A DNA stretch of 64,000 nucleotides from Aurantimonas endophytica (GTDB lineage: Bacteria; Pseudomonadota; Alphaproteobacteria; Rhizobiales; Rhizobiaceae), in NCBI RefSeq assembly GCF_014196845.1, contig NZ_JACIEM010000002.1, positions 682,001 to 746,000 on the forward strand. Direction: 5' to 3'. Positions within the stretch are counted from its first letter, which is position 1, and every line of letters starts with the position of its first letter. The translations under genes and the position numbers were made by a program. Positions 35,270 through 45,354 of the stretch are shown in pieces. The notes beneath the pieces are model-generated. The model did no database searches and was not told where the DNA came from. It worked only from the letters and a program-made list of their open reading frames with translations.

Positions 35270-35403
35270 GCAGGAATTGCCAGAATCGGAGGGCGAGGAT
35301 CCGCCCGGACGGGATCGCGACCCAGAAACCAGCATTGCGCCGCCCGATCAAGACTTGCTTCGCGCGGGATCCCGGAAGGGGCGAGCCGACGACTGCTCCG
35401 ACG

Positions 35404-35417
35404 TTGACGCAGGTCAA
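35404..35417. promoter_or_regulatory. FNR/FixK box upstream of universal stress gene
   Basis: TTGAC-GCAG-GTCAA, a perfect inverted repeat matching the TTGA-N6-TCAA consensus. Its centre is about 87 bases before the usp start codon, which allows a -41.5 position with a leader of about 46 bases. It also lies 135 bases upstream of the divergent fixL. Confidence 0.7.
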
Positions 35418-35497
35418 GGTGCGGCCCGACCGTCGGCGCCAGTGTGCATCCGACGGGGCCTGCGGGGAGAAGGCCGGCTCCACGGGAGTAAGGGTCG

Positions 35498-36322
35498 ATG
35501 TACAAGACGATCGTCGTTTGCCTGAAGGATACGCGCAGCGCCGCGGCGCTGACGGCGATGGCGCTCGGACTGGCCGAGCGGCAGCGCGCCCATCTCGTCG
35601 GCCTGCATGTGGCGCCGGATGTCTTTGTCGGCGTGCCGGCGGAGGTCTCCCTGGACTACATCGAGCAGGCGCAGAAGCAGATCGAAGCGGATGCCACCGC
35701 GAACGAAACGACGTTTCGTGACCTCGCGGCGGCCAGCGGCATCGATGCCGAGTGGCGTCTCGAGCTTGCGCAGGGGCCGGGCTACGAGGCCGCCGTCACC
35801 CGCCACGTGCGCTGCGCGGATCTGGTGATCACCGGCCAGCCGGACGGCTTTGCCTGGCGGGGCGGGGATCTGCTGACCGAGATCCTGCTCGACTCGGGCC
35901 GCCCGATTCTCTTCCTTCCCTATGCAGGCACTTTCCCCAGGCTCGGCGAGCGGGTCCTCGTCGCGTGGAACGGCGGCCGGGAAGCCGCGCGCGCAGCCTT
36001 CGACGCTGTTCCGCTCCTAAGGGAGGCGCGAAACGTGCGGATCCTGATGATCGACCCGCCGCGCGGCCCTTCGTCGGGCCTGGCTCCTGCCGATGATCTG
36101 GCCGTCGCCTTGGCGCGGCATGGGGTTCCGGTCGAGGCGGCGCGCACGACGAGCGGCGGTCTCGCGGTCGGCGACGCGCTGCTCAACGACATCTCCGATC
36201 ACGGCGCCGACCTTCTGGTGATGGGCTGCTACGGCCACTCCCGCTTCCGCGAATTGCTGTTCGGCGGGGTTACCCGGCACATTCTGGAGCACATGACCGT
36301 GCCGGTGCTGATGTCGCGCTGA
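35498..36322 (+). CDS. Tandem universal stress protein (UspA family)
   Basis: 274 residues, two UspA domains in tandem. The first begins MYKTIVVCLKDTRSAAAL; the second begins RVLVAWNGGREAARA and ends with the nucleotide-binding pattern GCYGHSRFRELLFGGVTRHIL. Such proteins support survival under energy or oxygen limitation. The FixK box in its promoter region and its position next to fixL make it a likely member of the local low-oxygen regulon. It converges with the TerC-family gene at 22 bases. Confidence 0.9.
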   Translation: MYKTIVVCLKDTRSAAALTAMALGLAERQRAHLVGLHVAPDVFVGVPAEVSLDYIEQAQKQIEADATANETTFRDLAAASGIDAEWRLELAQGPGYEAAVTRHVRCADLVITGQPDGFAWRGGDLLTEILLDSGRPILFLPYAGTFPRLGERVLVAWNGGREAARAAFDAVPLLREARNVRILMIDPPRGPSSGLAPADDLAVALARHGVPVEAARTTSGGLAVGDALLNDISDHGADLLVMGCYGHSRFRELLFGGVTRHILEHMTVPVLMSR

Positions 36323-36344
36323 GCAGGAGTTCGGGCCGGGAACG

Positions 36345-36971
36345 TCAGCCGAGGACGAAAGGCGCCACCTCGAGCCAGCCTTCGTAGATCATCTTCAGGG
36401 CCACGTAGAGCACGATGGCGAGGCCGACGAAGCCGATCCAGCGGTAACGGCCGAGCAGCCGGGCGATCAGCGACGCGGCAAGCCCCATCATCGCGATGGA
36501 AAGGACGAGGCCGGCCGCCAGCACCCAGAAATGCTCGCGCGCCGCCCCTGCGACGGCGAGCACGTTGTCGAGCGACATCGAAACGTCGGCGACGATGATC
36601 TGCCAGACCGCCTGGCCGAGGCTCTTGCGGGGCGCAGCGTCGCCGACGGCCTCTCCCTCGCCGTCGACAGCTCCCGGATGAGGCGCCGGTGCCCGCAGCT
36701 CCTGCCACATCTTCCAGCAAACCCAGAGCAGCAGAAGTCCACCGGCGAGCAGCAGGCCGATGATGGCGAGGAGTTCGATCGCCACGGCCGCCAGCCCGAT
36801 GCGCAGCACCGTGGCGGCGATGATGCCGACCAGGATGGCTTTCGCCCGCTGGTCGCGCGGCAGCCCTGCGGCGGCAAGCCCGATGACCACCGCGTTGTCG
36901 CCGGCGAGCACCAGGTCGATCATGATCACCTGGAGCAGCGCGGTGAGCGATTCCGTCGTGAGAAATTCCAT
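36345..36971 (-). CDS. TerC family integral membrane protein
   Basis: 208 residues with six to seven helices. Both family signatures with paired acidic residues are present: DLVLAGDNAVVIGLA near the start and DVSMSLDNVLAVAG in the middle. A charged cytoplasmic loop separates them. Members of this short (YjbE/YkoY-like) subgroup have been linked to Mn2+ export or metal loading of exported proteins. The gene stands alone; a perfect inverted repeat lies in its leader. Confidence 0.88.
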   Translation of the reverse strand: MEFLTTESLTALLQVIMIDLVLAGDNAVVIGLAAAGLPRDQRAKAILVGIIAATVLRIGLAAVAIELLAIIGLLLAGGLLLLWVCWKMWQELRAPAPHPGAVDGEGEAVGDAAPRKSLGQAVWQIIVADVSMSLDNVLAVAGAAREHFWVLAAGLVLSIAMMGLAASLIARLLGRYRWIGFVGLAIVLYVALKMIYEGWLEVAPFVLG

Positions 36972-37002
36972 AGGGAGGATCCCGATGCGCCCCGGGCGCG
37001 GA

Positions 37003-37027
37003 CCGGCAGCAGGTGGGACGCTGCCGG
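37003..37027 (-). repeat. Inverted repeat in leader of the TerC-family gene
   Basis: CCGGCAGC and GCTGCCGG, a perfect eight-pair stem with nine bases between, 32 bases upstream of the start codon. It may be a 5' leader structure or an operator. I could not match it to the yybP-ykoY manganese riboswitch. Confidence 0.35.
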
Positions 37028-37069
37028 CAGCTTGGTAAGGAGGACGAGGGCCGATCTCTGTGCAGACAG

Positions 37070-38440
37070 CTAAAGAAATGCAGCCAGAGCCACGGAAACG
37101 GAGAGCGCAAGCCCGGTAACGAGAGTGAACGACCGGTTCCAGACAACGCCGACGCGCCAGGCGGTGGTGTGGCCGAGCCGGCCGACCAGCAGCGTCGTCG
37201 CCGTGAAGGGCGACGTCGCGCCCGCCAGCGCCCAGCCGGCGGTCAACGCCACGACGACGGCATTCGGCGAGACGCCCATCGCCGCAGCATCGGGCAGGAG
37301 CGGGGCGAGCAGCGAGACGGACAGGATCGGGTTCATGCCGAGCTGGCCGAGCAGCGGGATGAACCAGACGAGCGACACGAGGATCGCCCAGGCCGGCAGT
37401 GTCGAAAGGCCCAGCGACTGCCCGGCGAACATCGGCTCAAGCAGCGCTCCGCCGACGGTTCCGATGATCCCGGCCATCACCAGGAGCACGAGCTCCGAGT
37501 GATAGGAGGGCACGTCGACGAAGGCGATCTGGCCGAGCCGCTTGCCGGTCTCCCTGACGTTCGCATGGGTCTGGATGACGATCCATCCAACGGCGATCAC
37601 CGGCACCAGCAACATCACCACCGCGATCACCCGCAGCCCGGTCATCACCTCGAGGATCGATACGCCGGCGAAAAGCAGCAGCAGCAGCATGAGCAGGGGG
37701 CGCAGGTCCCGCCAGCTGCCCATCGGCCGCCGCGCCGGGGGAGGCTGCGTCAGCCGCGGCTTGAAGATCGTGTCCAACGCCCAGCCGACGAAGGTGATCA
37801 GCACGGCGTTGAAGATCGCGATCGACGCCGCGCCACTCCAGGTGGAGCCGGGAACCACCGAGGTCGATATCGCCATGGCGAAGGCGAGCGGCGACCAGGT
37901 GAGGGAAGCGACGAAGCCGCGCTGGATGGCCAGCAGCATGCGGCGGTTGCGGATCTCGCGAACCTCGGCATTGGCCTCGCGGCTGGCGATGCTCTCGGTC
38001 AGCCCGCCCAGCAGCGAGATCGCGCCGTAGCTGAGGATGAGCGCGAAGAGATGGCCGCCCATGGTCAGCGACAGGTAGCGCTTGCCGGGCGGCTGGCTCG
38101 CCAGGTACTGCCCGCAGCGCTCGATCGCGGGCGAGGCCGACGCCGGGTTGCGCAGCGACGCGAGCGCGATGAAGAAGGCGGCGATGAACGCCCCTTGTTC
38201 CAGACCGCGCAGCGAAACCGCCTGCCAGTCCGGGCGCAGCGCGATGACGGCCACGACCAGCACCAGTCCCACTGCGACGAACCCCTGCCGCGACCAGTGC
38301 GCCCGCGGCGTGGCCAGTACCAGGAATGCGACCACCCCGACCGCCGCCACGAGCGACGCCGTCTCGCTGCCGATCCACTCGCGCAGGACGACGGCGATCG
38401 CAGTGACGATCAGCACGATACCGATGACACGGTCGATCAA
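37070..38440 (-). CDS. Polytopic permease, ion-transporter superfamily-like
   Basis: 456 residues with about 11-12 hydrophobic helices. The halves show a pseudo-repeat, and the C-terminal half has a segment with Pro/Gly breaks (LGQLGMNPILSVSLLAPLLP then GWALAGATSPFTATTLLVG) like those of anion or dicarboxylate transporters of the IT superfamily. Substrate cannot be assigned. No soluble domain is seen. It is monocistronic, between the TerC-family gene and the divergent trhO. Confidence 0.7.
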   Translation of the reverse strand: MIDRVIGIVLIVTAIAVVLREWIGSETASLVAAVGVVAFLVLATPRAHWSRQGFVAVGLVLVVAVIALRPDWQAVSLRGLEQGAFIAAFFIALASLRNPASASPAIERCGQYLASQPPGKRYLSLTMGGHLFALILSYGAISLLGGLTESIASREANAEVREIRNRRMLLAIQRGFVASLTWSPLAFAMAISTSVVPGSTWSGAASIAIFNAVLITFVGWALDTIFKPRLTQPPPARRPMGSWRDLRPLLMLLLLLFAGVSILEVMTGLRVIAVVMLLVPVIAVGWIVIQTHANVRETGKRLGQIAFVDVPSYHSELVLLVMAGIIGTVGGALLEPMFAGQSLGLSTLPAWAILVSLVWFIPLLGQLGMNPILSVSLLAPLLPDAAAMGVSPNAVVVALTAGWALAGATSPFTATTLLVGRLGHTTAWRVGVVWNRSFTLVTGLALSVSVALAAFL

Positions 38441-38585
38441 GCGGGGAATGCTCCGGAGACTCGCGGCGGGTTCAGTATCCTTCTCTTAGCATCTCCCGCG
38501 CGCCGGTCACCGCCGCGGCTGCATTTTCTGCTCGGCCATCCCCGTTTGCGTTGAACAGGCGGGGGCGGGGCGGCTATGACGGCGC

Positions 38586-39461
38586 ATGACCCTCACTGTC
38601 GCAACTTTCTACCGGTTCGTGCCCCTTGAAGATCTGCCGGCGCTGCAGGAGGCGCTGCACGCCGCCTGCCTCGAACACGGGCTGCGCGGCACGATCCTGA
38701 TCGCTCCCGAAGGCATCAACGGCACGCTCGCCGGTTCTGCAACCGGCATCGAGACGATGCTGGGCGATCTCGACGAGCGCTGCGGCATCCGGTCGGGCGA
38801 AGTGAAGCTGTCCGAAGCGACGGAATGGCCCTTCGCGCGGCTCAAGGTCCGGATCCGGCCGGAGATCATCACCATGCGTGCACCGGAAGCCGACCCCGCG
38901 GCACTCGCCGGCACCTATGTCGAGCCTGGAGACTGGAACGCTTTGCTCGCCGACCCGGAGGTCTTGCTGCTCGACACCCGCAACCGCTACGAAACCAAGG
39001 TCGGGACCTTCGCCGGCGCCGTCGATCCCGGCCTCGACAATTTCACTGACTTCAAGGCGTTCGTCGAGAGCGAGCTCGACCCGGCGCGCCACACCAAGGT
39101 GGCGATGTTCTGCACCGGCGGCATTCGCTGCGAGAAGGCCTCCGCCTTCATGCGCGCCAGGGGCTTTCCAGAGGTCTTCCACCTCAAGGGCGGCATCCTG
39201 CAGTATCTGGAGGACGTGCCGGAGGCAGACAGCCGCTGGCGCGGCGAATGCTATGTGTTCGACGGCAGGGTCGCGGTCGGGCACGGCCTCTCGCCGACCG
39301 GCTGGACGGCGTGCTTCGGCTGCGGCAACCCGTTGTCGCCGGAAGACCTGCGCGCCCCGGAATACGAGCCGGGCGTCTCCTGCCCGGCCTGCATCGGCGA
39401 ACTGACGCCGGAAAAGGCCGCCTCGCTGCGCGAGCGCCAGCGCCAGATGCTGGCGGAATAG
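38586..39461 (+). CDS. trhO: tRNA uridine-5-hydroxylase TrhO (rhodanese family)
   Basis: 291 residues. An N-terminal acylphosphatase-like domain (TVATFYRFVPLEDL, GTILIAPEGINGTLAG) precedes a rhodanese domain with the catalytic loop CTGGIRCEK. A C-terminal four-cysteine motif (CFGCGNPLS then CPACIG) may bind zinc. TrhO makes 5-hydroxyuridine at position 34 of several tRNAs using O2, which is a step towards wobble modifications. The length fits the shorter alphaproteobacterial members. It converges with ald after six bases. Confidence 0.93.
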   Translation: MTLTVATFYRFVPLEDLPALQEALHAACLEHGLRGTILIAPEGINGTLAGSATGIETMLGDLDERCGIRSGEVKLSEATEWPFARLKVRIRPEIITMRAPEADPAALAGTYVEPGDWNALLADPEVLLLDTRNRYETKVGTFAGAVDPGLDNFTDFKAFVESELDPARHTKVAMFCTGGIRCEKASAFMRARGFPEVFHLKGGILQYLEDVPEADSRWRGECYVFDGRVAVGHGLSPTGWTACFGCGNPLSPEDLRAPEYEPGVSCPACIGELTPEKAASLRERQRQMLAE

Positions 39462-39467
39462 GGCGGC

Positions 39468-40583
<1,116 letters not shown>

Positions 40584-40702
40584 GAGGCTCCTTGCGGGGT
40601 TTGGCCGACTCCTTGTCCGCCGGCGCTATCGCGCTGCGTCAGAAGGACCGACGTCGCATGCCGGAGTTTGCGTCCCGCCGCGCCCGGACGCAAGCGCCGG
40701 CG

Positions 40703-42253
40703 TCAGCTGGCTTCGGCTGCGGCGACCGCGTCTTCGGTCAAGTGTTCGGCAGCCGCCGCGGCTTCGGCGAACACCCGGCCGACGCCGATGAGGATCGGCC
40801 GCTCGTAGCCGATCTCGCCGACGAGGGCGGCCAGCCCGGCAAGCGTGCCGGCGCCGCGGGTCTCGTCGTCGCGGCTGAGATTGGCCGCGACCGCGACCGG
40901 TGTCTGCGGCGACAGGCCATGCGCGATCAGCTGCTCGGCGATGCGTCCGGCCATGCGTCCGCCCATGTAGAACACGGTCGTCACGTGGTCGTCGGCGAGT
41001 GCCGCCCAGTCGAGATCGTCCGGCAGGCCGCCCTTGCGGGAATGGCCGGTGACGAAGCGCAGCTGCTGGGCGCGGTCGCGATGCGTCAGCGACACGCCGA
41101 AGCTTGCGGCCAGCGCGGAGGCCGCGGTGATGCCGGGCACGATGGCGACGGGAATGTTCTCCTGCGCCAGCGCGGCGATCTCCTCGCCGGCCCGGCCGAA
41201 CACCGAGACGTCGCCGGATTTCAGCCGCACGACGTGCTTGCCGGCCTTCGCGAAGGCCACCATCATCCGGTTGATGTCCTCCTGCCGGCAGCTGTCGCGG
41301 GCGGCGCGCTTGCCGACCAGGAAGCGGCGCGCCTCGCGCCGGGCGAGTTCGAGCACGGCATCGGAGATCAAATCGTCGAACAGGATGACGTCGGCGGACT
41401 GCAGGGCCCTGACGGCCTTCAGCGTCAAAAGCTCGGCTTCGCCCGGGCCGGCACCGACCAGCGTCACGCGCCCGGCCGCTTCGCCGGATAACGGCCCCCG
41501 CGCCAGTTCCTCGATCAGCCTGTTCGCCGTCGCCTCGTCGATCGGGCCGGGATCGCGGGGCGTGAAGGCAGCGTCGGCAAAGCGCTCCCAGAAGGCGCGC
41601 CGCAGCGGGCCGGGCGCCAGCTTCTCCATCGCCGCCCCGCGCAGACGCGCCGCCAGCTGCGCCCAGCCGGCGAGCGCCGGCGGCAGCAATGTCTCGATGC
41701 GGCGGCGGATGGCCTGCCCGACGATCGGCGCGGCACCATCGGTGGAAATGCCGACGACGACCGGCGAGCGGTTGACGATCGACCCGAAATTGAAGTCGCA
41801 GAAGGCCGGCTTGTCGACGACGTTGACTGGCACCCCGGCGGCCCGGGCGGCACAGGCAAAGGCCTGGCCCTCTTGCGCGCTCTCGGTGTCGGCGACGGCC
41901 AGCGCGGCATGGTCGAAGATATCGATCGACCATGGCCGGTCGTGATGCACGATCGTCCCGATCGATGCGTCTGCCTCGTCCGGATTGCTGCCGGGGATCG
42001 CCAGCAGTTCGGCCATTTCCGGGTCGATCTCGTCGGCAGGGGTATAGAGATCGATGCGGGCACCCGCCGCGCGCAGCAGCTCGGCCTTCCACGCCGCGCC
42101 CGGGCCGCCGCCGGCCATCACCACCCGCCGGCCGGAGAGCCCGAAGAACACCGGCAGGCTCGCCAGCGGCCCCATCCGCGCCGGGCGCTCAGGAGCGCCG
42201 GTCAGGTCACCCGCCGGTGTCTCGACAGGTTCGATGTGCGGGCGCTCGGCCAT
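40703..42253 (-). CDS. cysG: Siroheme synthase (trifunctional CysG)
   Basis: 516 residues from ATG 42253; an upstream in-frame ATG at 42286 is possible. The N-terminal about 200 residues are the precorrin-2 dehydrogenase/ferrochelatase part (NAD motif MAGGGPGAAWKAELL). The C-terminal 260 are the uroporphyrinogen-III methyltransferase (VTLVGAGPGEAELLTLKA, RLKSGDVSVFGR, VVPGITAASA). It makes siroheme for sulfite and nitrite reductases. In many relatives sulfite reductase genes follow; here ald follows instead, so the target enzymes are elsewhere. Confidence 0.95.
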   Translation of the reverse strand: MAERPHIEPVETPAGDLTGAPERPARMGPLASLPVFFGLSGRRVVMAGGGPGAAWKAELLRAAGARIDLYTPADEIDPEMAELLAIPGSNPDEADASIGTIVHHDRPWSIDIFDHAALAVADTESAQEGQAFACAARAAGVPVNVVDKPAFCDFNFGSIVNRSPVVVGISTDGAAPIVGQAIRRRIETLLPPALAGWAQLAARLRGAAMEKLAPGPLRRAFWERFADAAFTPRDPGPIDEATANRLIEELARGPLSGEAAGRVTLVGAGPGEAELLTLKAVRALQSADVILFDDLISDAVLELARREARRFLVGKRAARDSCRQEDINRMMVAFAKAGKHVVRLKSGDVSVFGRAGEEIAALAQENIPVAIVPGITAASALAASFGVSLTHRDRAQQLRFVTGHSRKGGLPDDLDWAALADDHVTTVFYMGGRMAGRIAEQLIAHGLSPQTPVAVAANLSRDDETRGAGTLAGLAALVGEIGYERPILIGVGRVFAEAAAAAEHLTEDAVAAAEAS

Positions 42254-42431
42254 GTTCGCGTCCTCGAAGACTCCTACTCGACCCATGGATAGACCGGGCC
42301 CGCCCCACAGGCGAGATCAAATATTGCGCAAATGCAGCATGCGGGAGATCATCCTTGAGGCGACGGCCCGTGCAGAAGTAGGATCGCCCCTTCCTTCCTG
42401 GCCCGAAGCGCGGGCACGTCGACGTTCTTCT

Positions 42432-44057
42432 TCACTCGTCTCCTGCAACCCGCAGCCACTCGTAGCCGAAGGCGCCGAGGCGAATGCGACAGGCGCCGCC
42501 GGTTCGGTCGATATCGATACCCGACTGCAGCAACGGCCGGACCGGCGCACCCGCGACCGTCTCGCCGCAATCGATCGTCACCGGCGCCTCGCCGAGATTG
42601 TGGAGCGTCAGGATCCGCCCGCCCCGCCACTCGGCGAGCAGCGCGACGACGCTGGTTTCGCCGAGGTCAATCACCCGGCAGCTGCCCCAGCCGATTTCCG
42701 GCGCGCTACGCCTTGCGCGGATTAGGCGCTGGGTCACCGAAAACATCGAGTTCGGGTCAACCCGCTGGCTCTCGGCATTCACATGCGCATAGGCAAACGG
42801 CCCGTCGGCAACCGGCTGGCGGACGCAATCTTCCGGCGCCGCCTTCGAGAAACCGCCGTTCGGCTCGCTCGACCACTGCATCGGGGTTCGCACCGCCGTC
42901 CTTTCCGGCAGGTCCAGATTGTCGCCCATGCCGATCTCGTCGCCGTACCAGATCACCGGCGTGCCCGGCAGCGAAAGCATCAGGCTCATCGCCATCTCGA
43001 TGCGCCGCTCGTCGCCTCCGAGCATCGGCGCCAGCCGTCGGCGGATGCCGCGATCATAGATCTGCATCGACTTCTCGGGCCCGAAGGCCGCGAACGCCTC
43101 CTGGCGCTCCTCGTCCGAGAGCCGGCCAAGATCGATCTCGTCATGATTGCGCAGGAATGTCGCCCATTGCGACGTGGGAGGAATTTCCGGCAGCTTCTCG
43201 AGGAAGTCGCGGACGGGTGCGCCGTCGCGGCGCGCCAGCGCCAGGAACAGTCGCTGGTTCAGCGGGAAGTTGAAGATCAGGTTCAACCGGTCGCCGTCGC
43301 CGAAATAATCGCCGGCTTCCTCCATCGGAATGTTCGCCTCGGCGAGCAGGATCGCCTCCGCCTGCCGCCAGTCGAGGAACTGGCGCATCCGCCCGAGATA
43401 GTCGTGCGGCGAACCGCCGGTCTCGGCATTAACGAGGTCCTCGATCAGGAAGGGCACGGCGTCGATCCGGAAGCCGGAGACGCCGAGCGCCAGCCAGAAA
43501 CCCATGATCCGGTCGATCTCTTCGCGCACTTCGGGGTTGGCGATGTTGAGGTCGGCCTGGTGCTTGTAGAAGCGGTGGAAGTAGTATTCCTGCCGCTTGC
43601 GGTCGAAGGTCCAGGTGGATTCCTGGACGCCCGGGAAGATCACGCCCTTGGCGTGGTCCTCCGGCCGCTCCTTCTTCCATACATACCAGTCCTTGTATTT
43701 CGGATGGCCGGCGCGGCTCGCCTGGAACCAGGGATGCTCGATCGAGGAATGGTTGACGACGAGGTCGACGATGACCTTCAGCCCGCGATCGCGCGCGGCA
43801 TGGGTGAACTCGACGAAGTCTCCGAGCGTGCCGAGGCGGGAATCGACGCCGAAATAGTCGGAGATGTCGTAGCCGTTGTCCTTGTTCGGCGTCGGATAGA
43901 ACGGCAGCAGCCAGATGCAGTTGGCCCCGAGCGCCTCGATATGGTCGAGACGGTCGGTCAGGCCCTTGAAGTCGCCGATCCCGTCGCCGTCCTGGTCCAT
44001 AAAGGCATCGACGTCGACGCAGTAGATGACGGCGTTCTTGTACCAGAGGTTCAGCAT
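42432..44057 (-). CDS. GH13 alpha-glucosidase/amylase family enzyme
   Basis: 541 residues from ATG 44057 with AGGAG seven bases upstream. The (beta/alpha)8 barrel signatures are present: VDLVVNHSS, GFRIDAVPF (nucleophile Asp), LLAEANI (acid Glu) and FLRNHDEID (third Asp). The overall start, MLNLWYKNAVIYCVDVDAFMDQDGDGIGDF, resembles trehalose synthases (TreS), but the protein lacks the usual extra length and any maltokinase neighbour. It may be a maltosyl-type transferase or alpha-glucosidase in trehalose or glycogen metabolism. Specificity is unresolved. Confidence 0.85.
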   Translation of the reverse strand: MLNLWYKNAVIYCVDVDAFMDQDGDGIGDFKGLTDRLDHIEALGANCIWLLPFYPTPNKDNGYDISDYFGVDSRLGTLGDFVEFTHAARDRGLKVIVDLVVNHSSIEHPWFQASRAGHPKYKDWYVWKKERPEDHAKGVIFPGVQESTWTFDRKRQEYYFHRFYKHQADLNIANPEVREEIDRIMGFWLALGVSGFRIDAVPFLIEDLVNAETGGSPHDYLGRMRQFLDWRQAEAILLAEANIPMEEAGDYFGDGDRLNLIFNFPLNQRLFLALARRDGAPVRDFLEKLPEIPPTSQWATFLRNHDEIDLGRLSDEERQEAFAAFGPEKSMQIYDRGIRRRLAPMLGGDERRIEMAMSLMLSLPGTPVIWYGDEIGMGDNLDLPERTAVRTPMQWSSEPNGGFSKAAPEDCVRQPVADGPFAYAHVNAESQRVDPNSMFSVTQRLIRARRSAPEIGWGSCRVIDLGETSVVALLAEWRGGRILTLHNLGEAPVTIDCGETVAGAPVRPLLQSGIDIDRTGGACRIRLGAFGYEWLRVAGDE

Positions 44058-44244
44058 CCGGCGCTCCTGAGGATTTGTCGACGGGAGCGCAGATAGGGCA
44101 GCAGCGCCCGACATCCGGCAGAAAGTCGGATCGCGGGGCTTGGATTTGCCGATAGAGGCGCCGGGTCCGGCGGGTGGATCGCCCGATAAGAGGAGGGGGC
44201 AGGAGCCGCGCGAGGTCGTCTCCTGCCTCTTTCGCCTCGTCCGG

Positions 44245-45147
44245 TCAGGCGCCGAGCGCTTCGGCGACCGCCTGGCCGACCGCGGCGATCGCGGCGTTGC
44301 GGTCGTCGATCGTCGCCTCGGTCTCGGTGATGTAGACGCTGACGATCATCGGCTTGCGGTTCGGCGGATAGAGGATGGCGATGTCGTTCGCCGTGCCGTA
44401 TGCGCCGGTGCCGGTCTTGTCGCCGACCCGCCAATCCCGGGGCACGCCGGCGCGCAGCCGCGTGTCGCCGGTCTTGTTGGCGAGCATCCAGTCGGTGAAC
44501 TGCCTGGTCGAGGCCGCGGAGAGGCTGCCGCCGAGGGTCAGCGCGGCAAGGCTCGTCACCATGGCGTCCGGCGTCGTGGTGTCGCGTGGATCGCCCGGCG
44601 TCGCCTCGTTGAGTTCCGGCTCGATCCGGTCGAGACGCGTCTCGGCATCGCCCAGCGAGCGGGCGAACGCGGTGATGGCCGACGGACCGCCGAGGCTTTC
44701 CAGGATGAGGTTCGCCGCCGTGTTGTCGCTGAGGGTTACAGCGGCCTCGCAAAGCTCCGCCAGCGTCATGCCTTCGCCGCCGACCCGGGTCTCGGTACCC
44801 GGCGAGTAGGGGACGAGGTCGCTCTTTGCGAAGACGATCCGGCGGCCGAGGTCCTCCTCGCCGGCATCGACCCTGGCCAGGACGGCGCCGCTGGCGATCG
44901 CCTTGAACGTGCTGCACATCGGAAAGCGCTCGTTGCCGCGGCGCGTCCATCGGCGACCCGTCTCCGTGTCGAGGACCGCGACGCCGAGACGAGCCGTCAG
45001 GCCGTCTTCGATCTCCGCGAGTCGCCGCGCGAAGGCGTCCTCGCCCGTCTGCGAAAAAGCGCGGGCCGTGCCGCCGAGAGTCAATCCTCCGGCCAGTGCC
45101 GTGCCAAGCATCATCGAAAAGCTGCGCCGCGTCAGCGTGTGTTTCAC
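44245..45147 (-). CDS. bla: Class A beta-lactamase, Tat-type signal
   Basis: 300 residues. All class A motifs are present: STFK at 79-82 (catalytic Ser79), SDN at 140-142, EPELN at 176-180 (general-base Glu176) and KTGTGAYGTAND near 245. The N-terminus TRRSFSMMLGTALAGGLTLG is a twin-arginine signal, so the enzyme should be exported folded to the periplasm. A cysteine precedes Ser79, but the matching cysteine after KTG found in KPC/SME-type carbapenemases is absent. It is transcribed divergently from ampR, indicating inducible chromosomal control. The spectrum cannot be inferred. Confidence 0.95.
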   Translation of the reverse strand: MKHTLTRRSFSMMLGTALAGGLTLGGTARAFSQTGEDAFARRLAEIEDGLTARLGVAVLDTETGRRWTRRGNERFPMCSTFKAIASGAVLARVDAGEEDLGRRIVFAKSDLVPYSPGTETRVGGEGMTLAELCEAAVTLSDNTAANLILESLGGPSAITAFARSLGDAETRLDRIEPELNEATPGDPRDTTTPDAMVTSLAALTLGGSLSAASTRQFTDWMLANKTGDTRLRAGVPRDWRVGDKTGTGAYGTANDIAILYPPNRKPMIVSVYITETEATIDDRNAAIAAVGQAVAEALGA

Positions 45148-45248
45148 GTTGCCCTCCAGGGTCGGTCATGGGGTGAATTCGGCCATATGTCGGCCAGCAT
45201 CGATCGATGGCTCGCCGCAGCAAGCCCTCGCAGAATTAATGACAATCG

Positions 45249-45278
45249 GACATGTCTGCCGCTTGTCCTGCCGACAAG
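45249..45278. promoter_or_regulatory. Candidate AmpR-binding elements in ampR-bla intergenic region
   Basis: Within the 207-base divergent region lie a perfect palindrome GACATGTC (45249-45256) and an inverted repeat CTTGTC-CTGCC-GACAAG (45262-45278). They sit roughly midway between the two start codons. LysR-type regulators bind such dyads; which one AmpR uses is not shown. Confidence 0.4.
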
Positions 45279-45354
45279 GAGGAGATTATCTGCCCGGCGC
45301 GGTGGCCACAAACCACGATATTTGCCATCTGCCATGAATTGAATTGGGGCATCT

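Noticed and set aside
36972-37069. yybP-ykoY manganese riboswitch
   Set aside because: Only a simple hairpin is visible; the conserved loop sequences could not be found.
44245-45147. Carbapenemase of the KPC/SME type
   Set aside because: The cysteine before the active Ser is present, but the second cysteine after KTG is replaced by Gly, so the defining disulfide cannot form.
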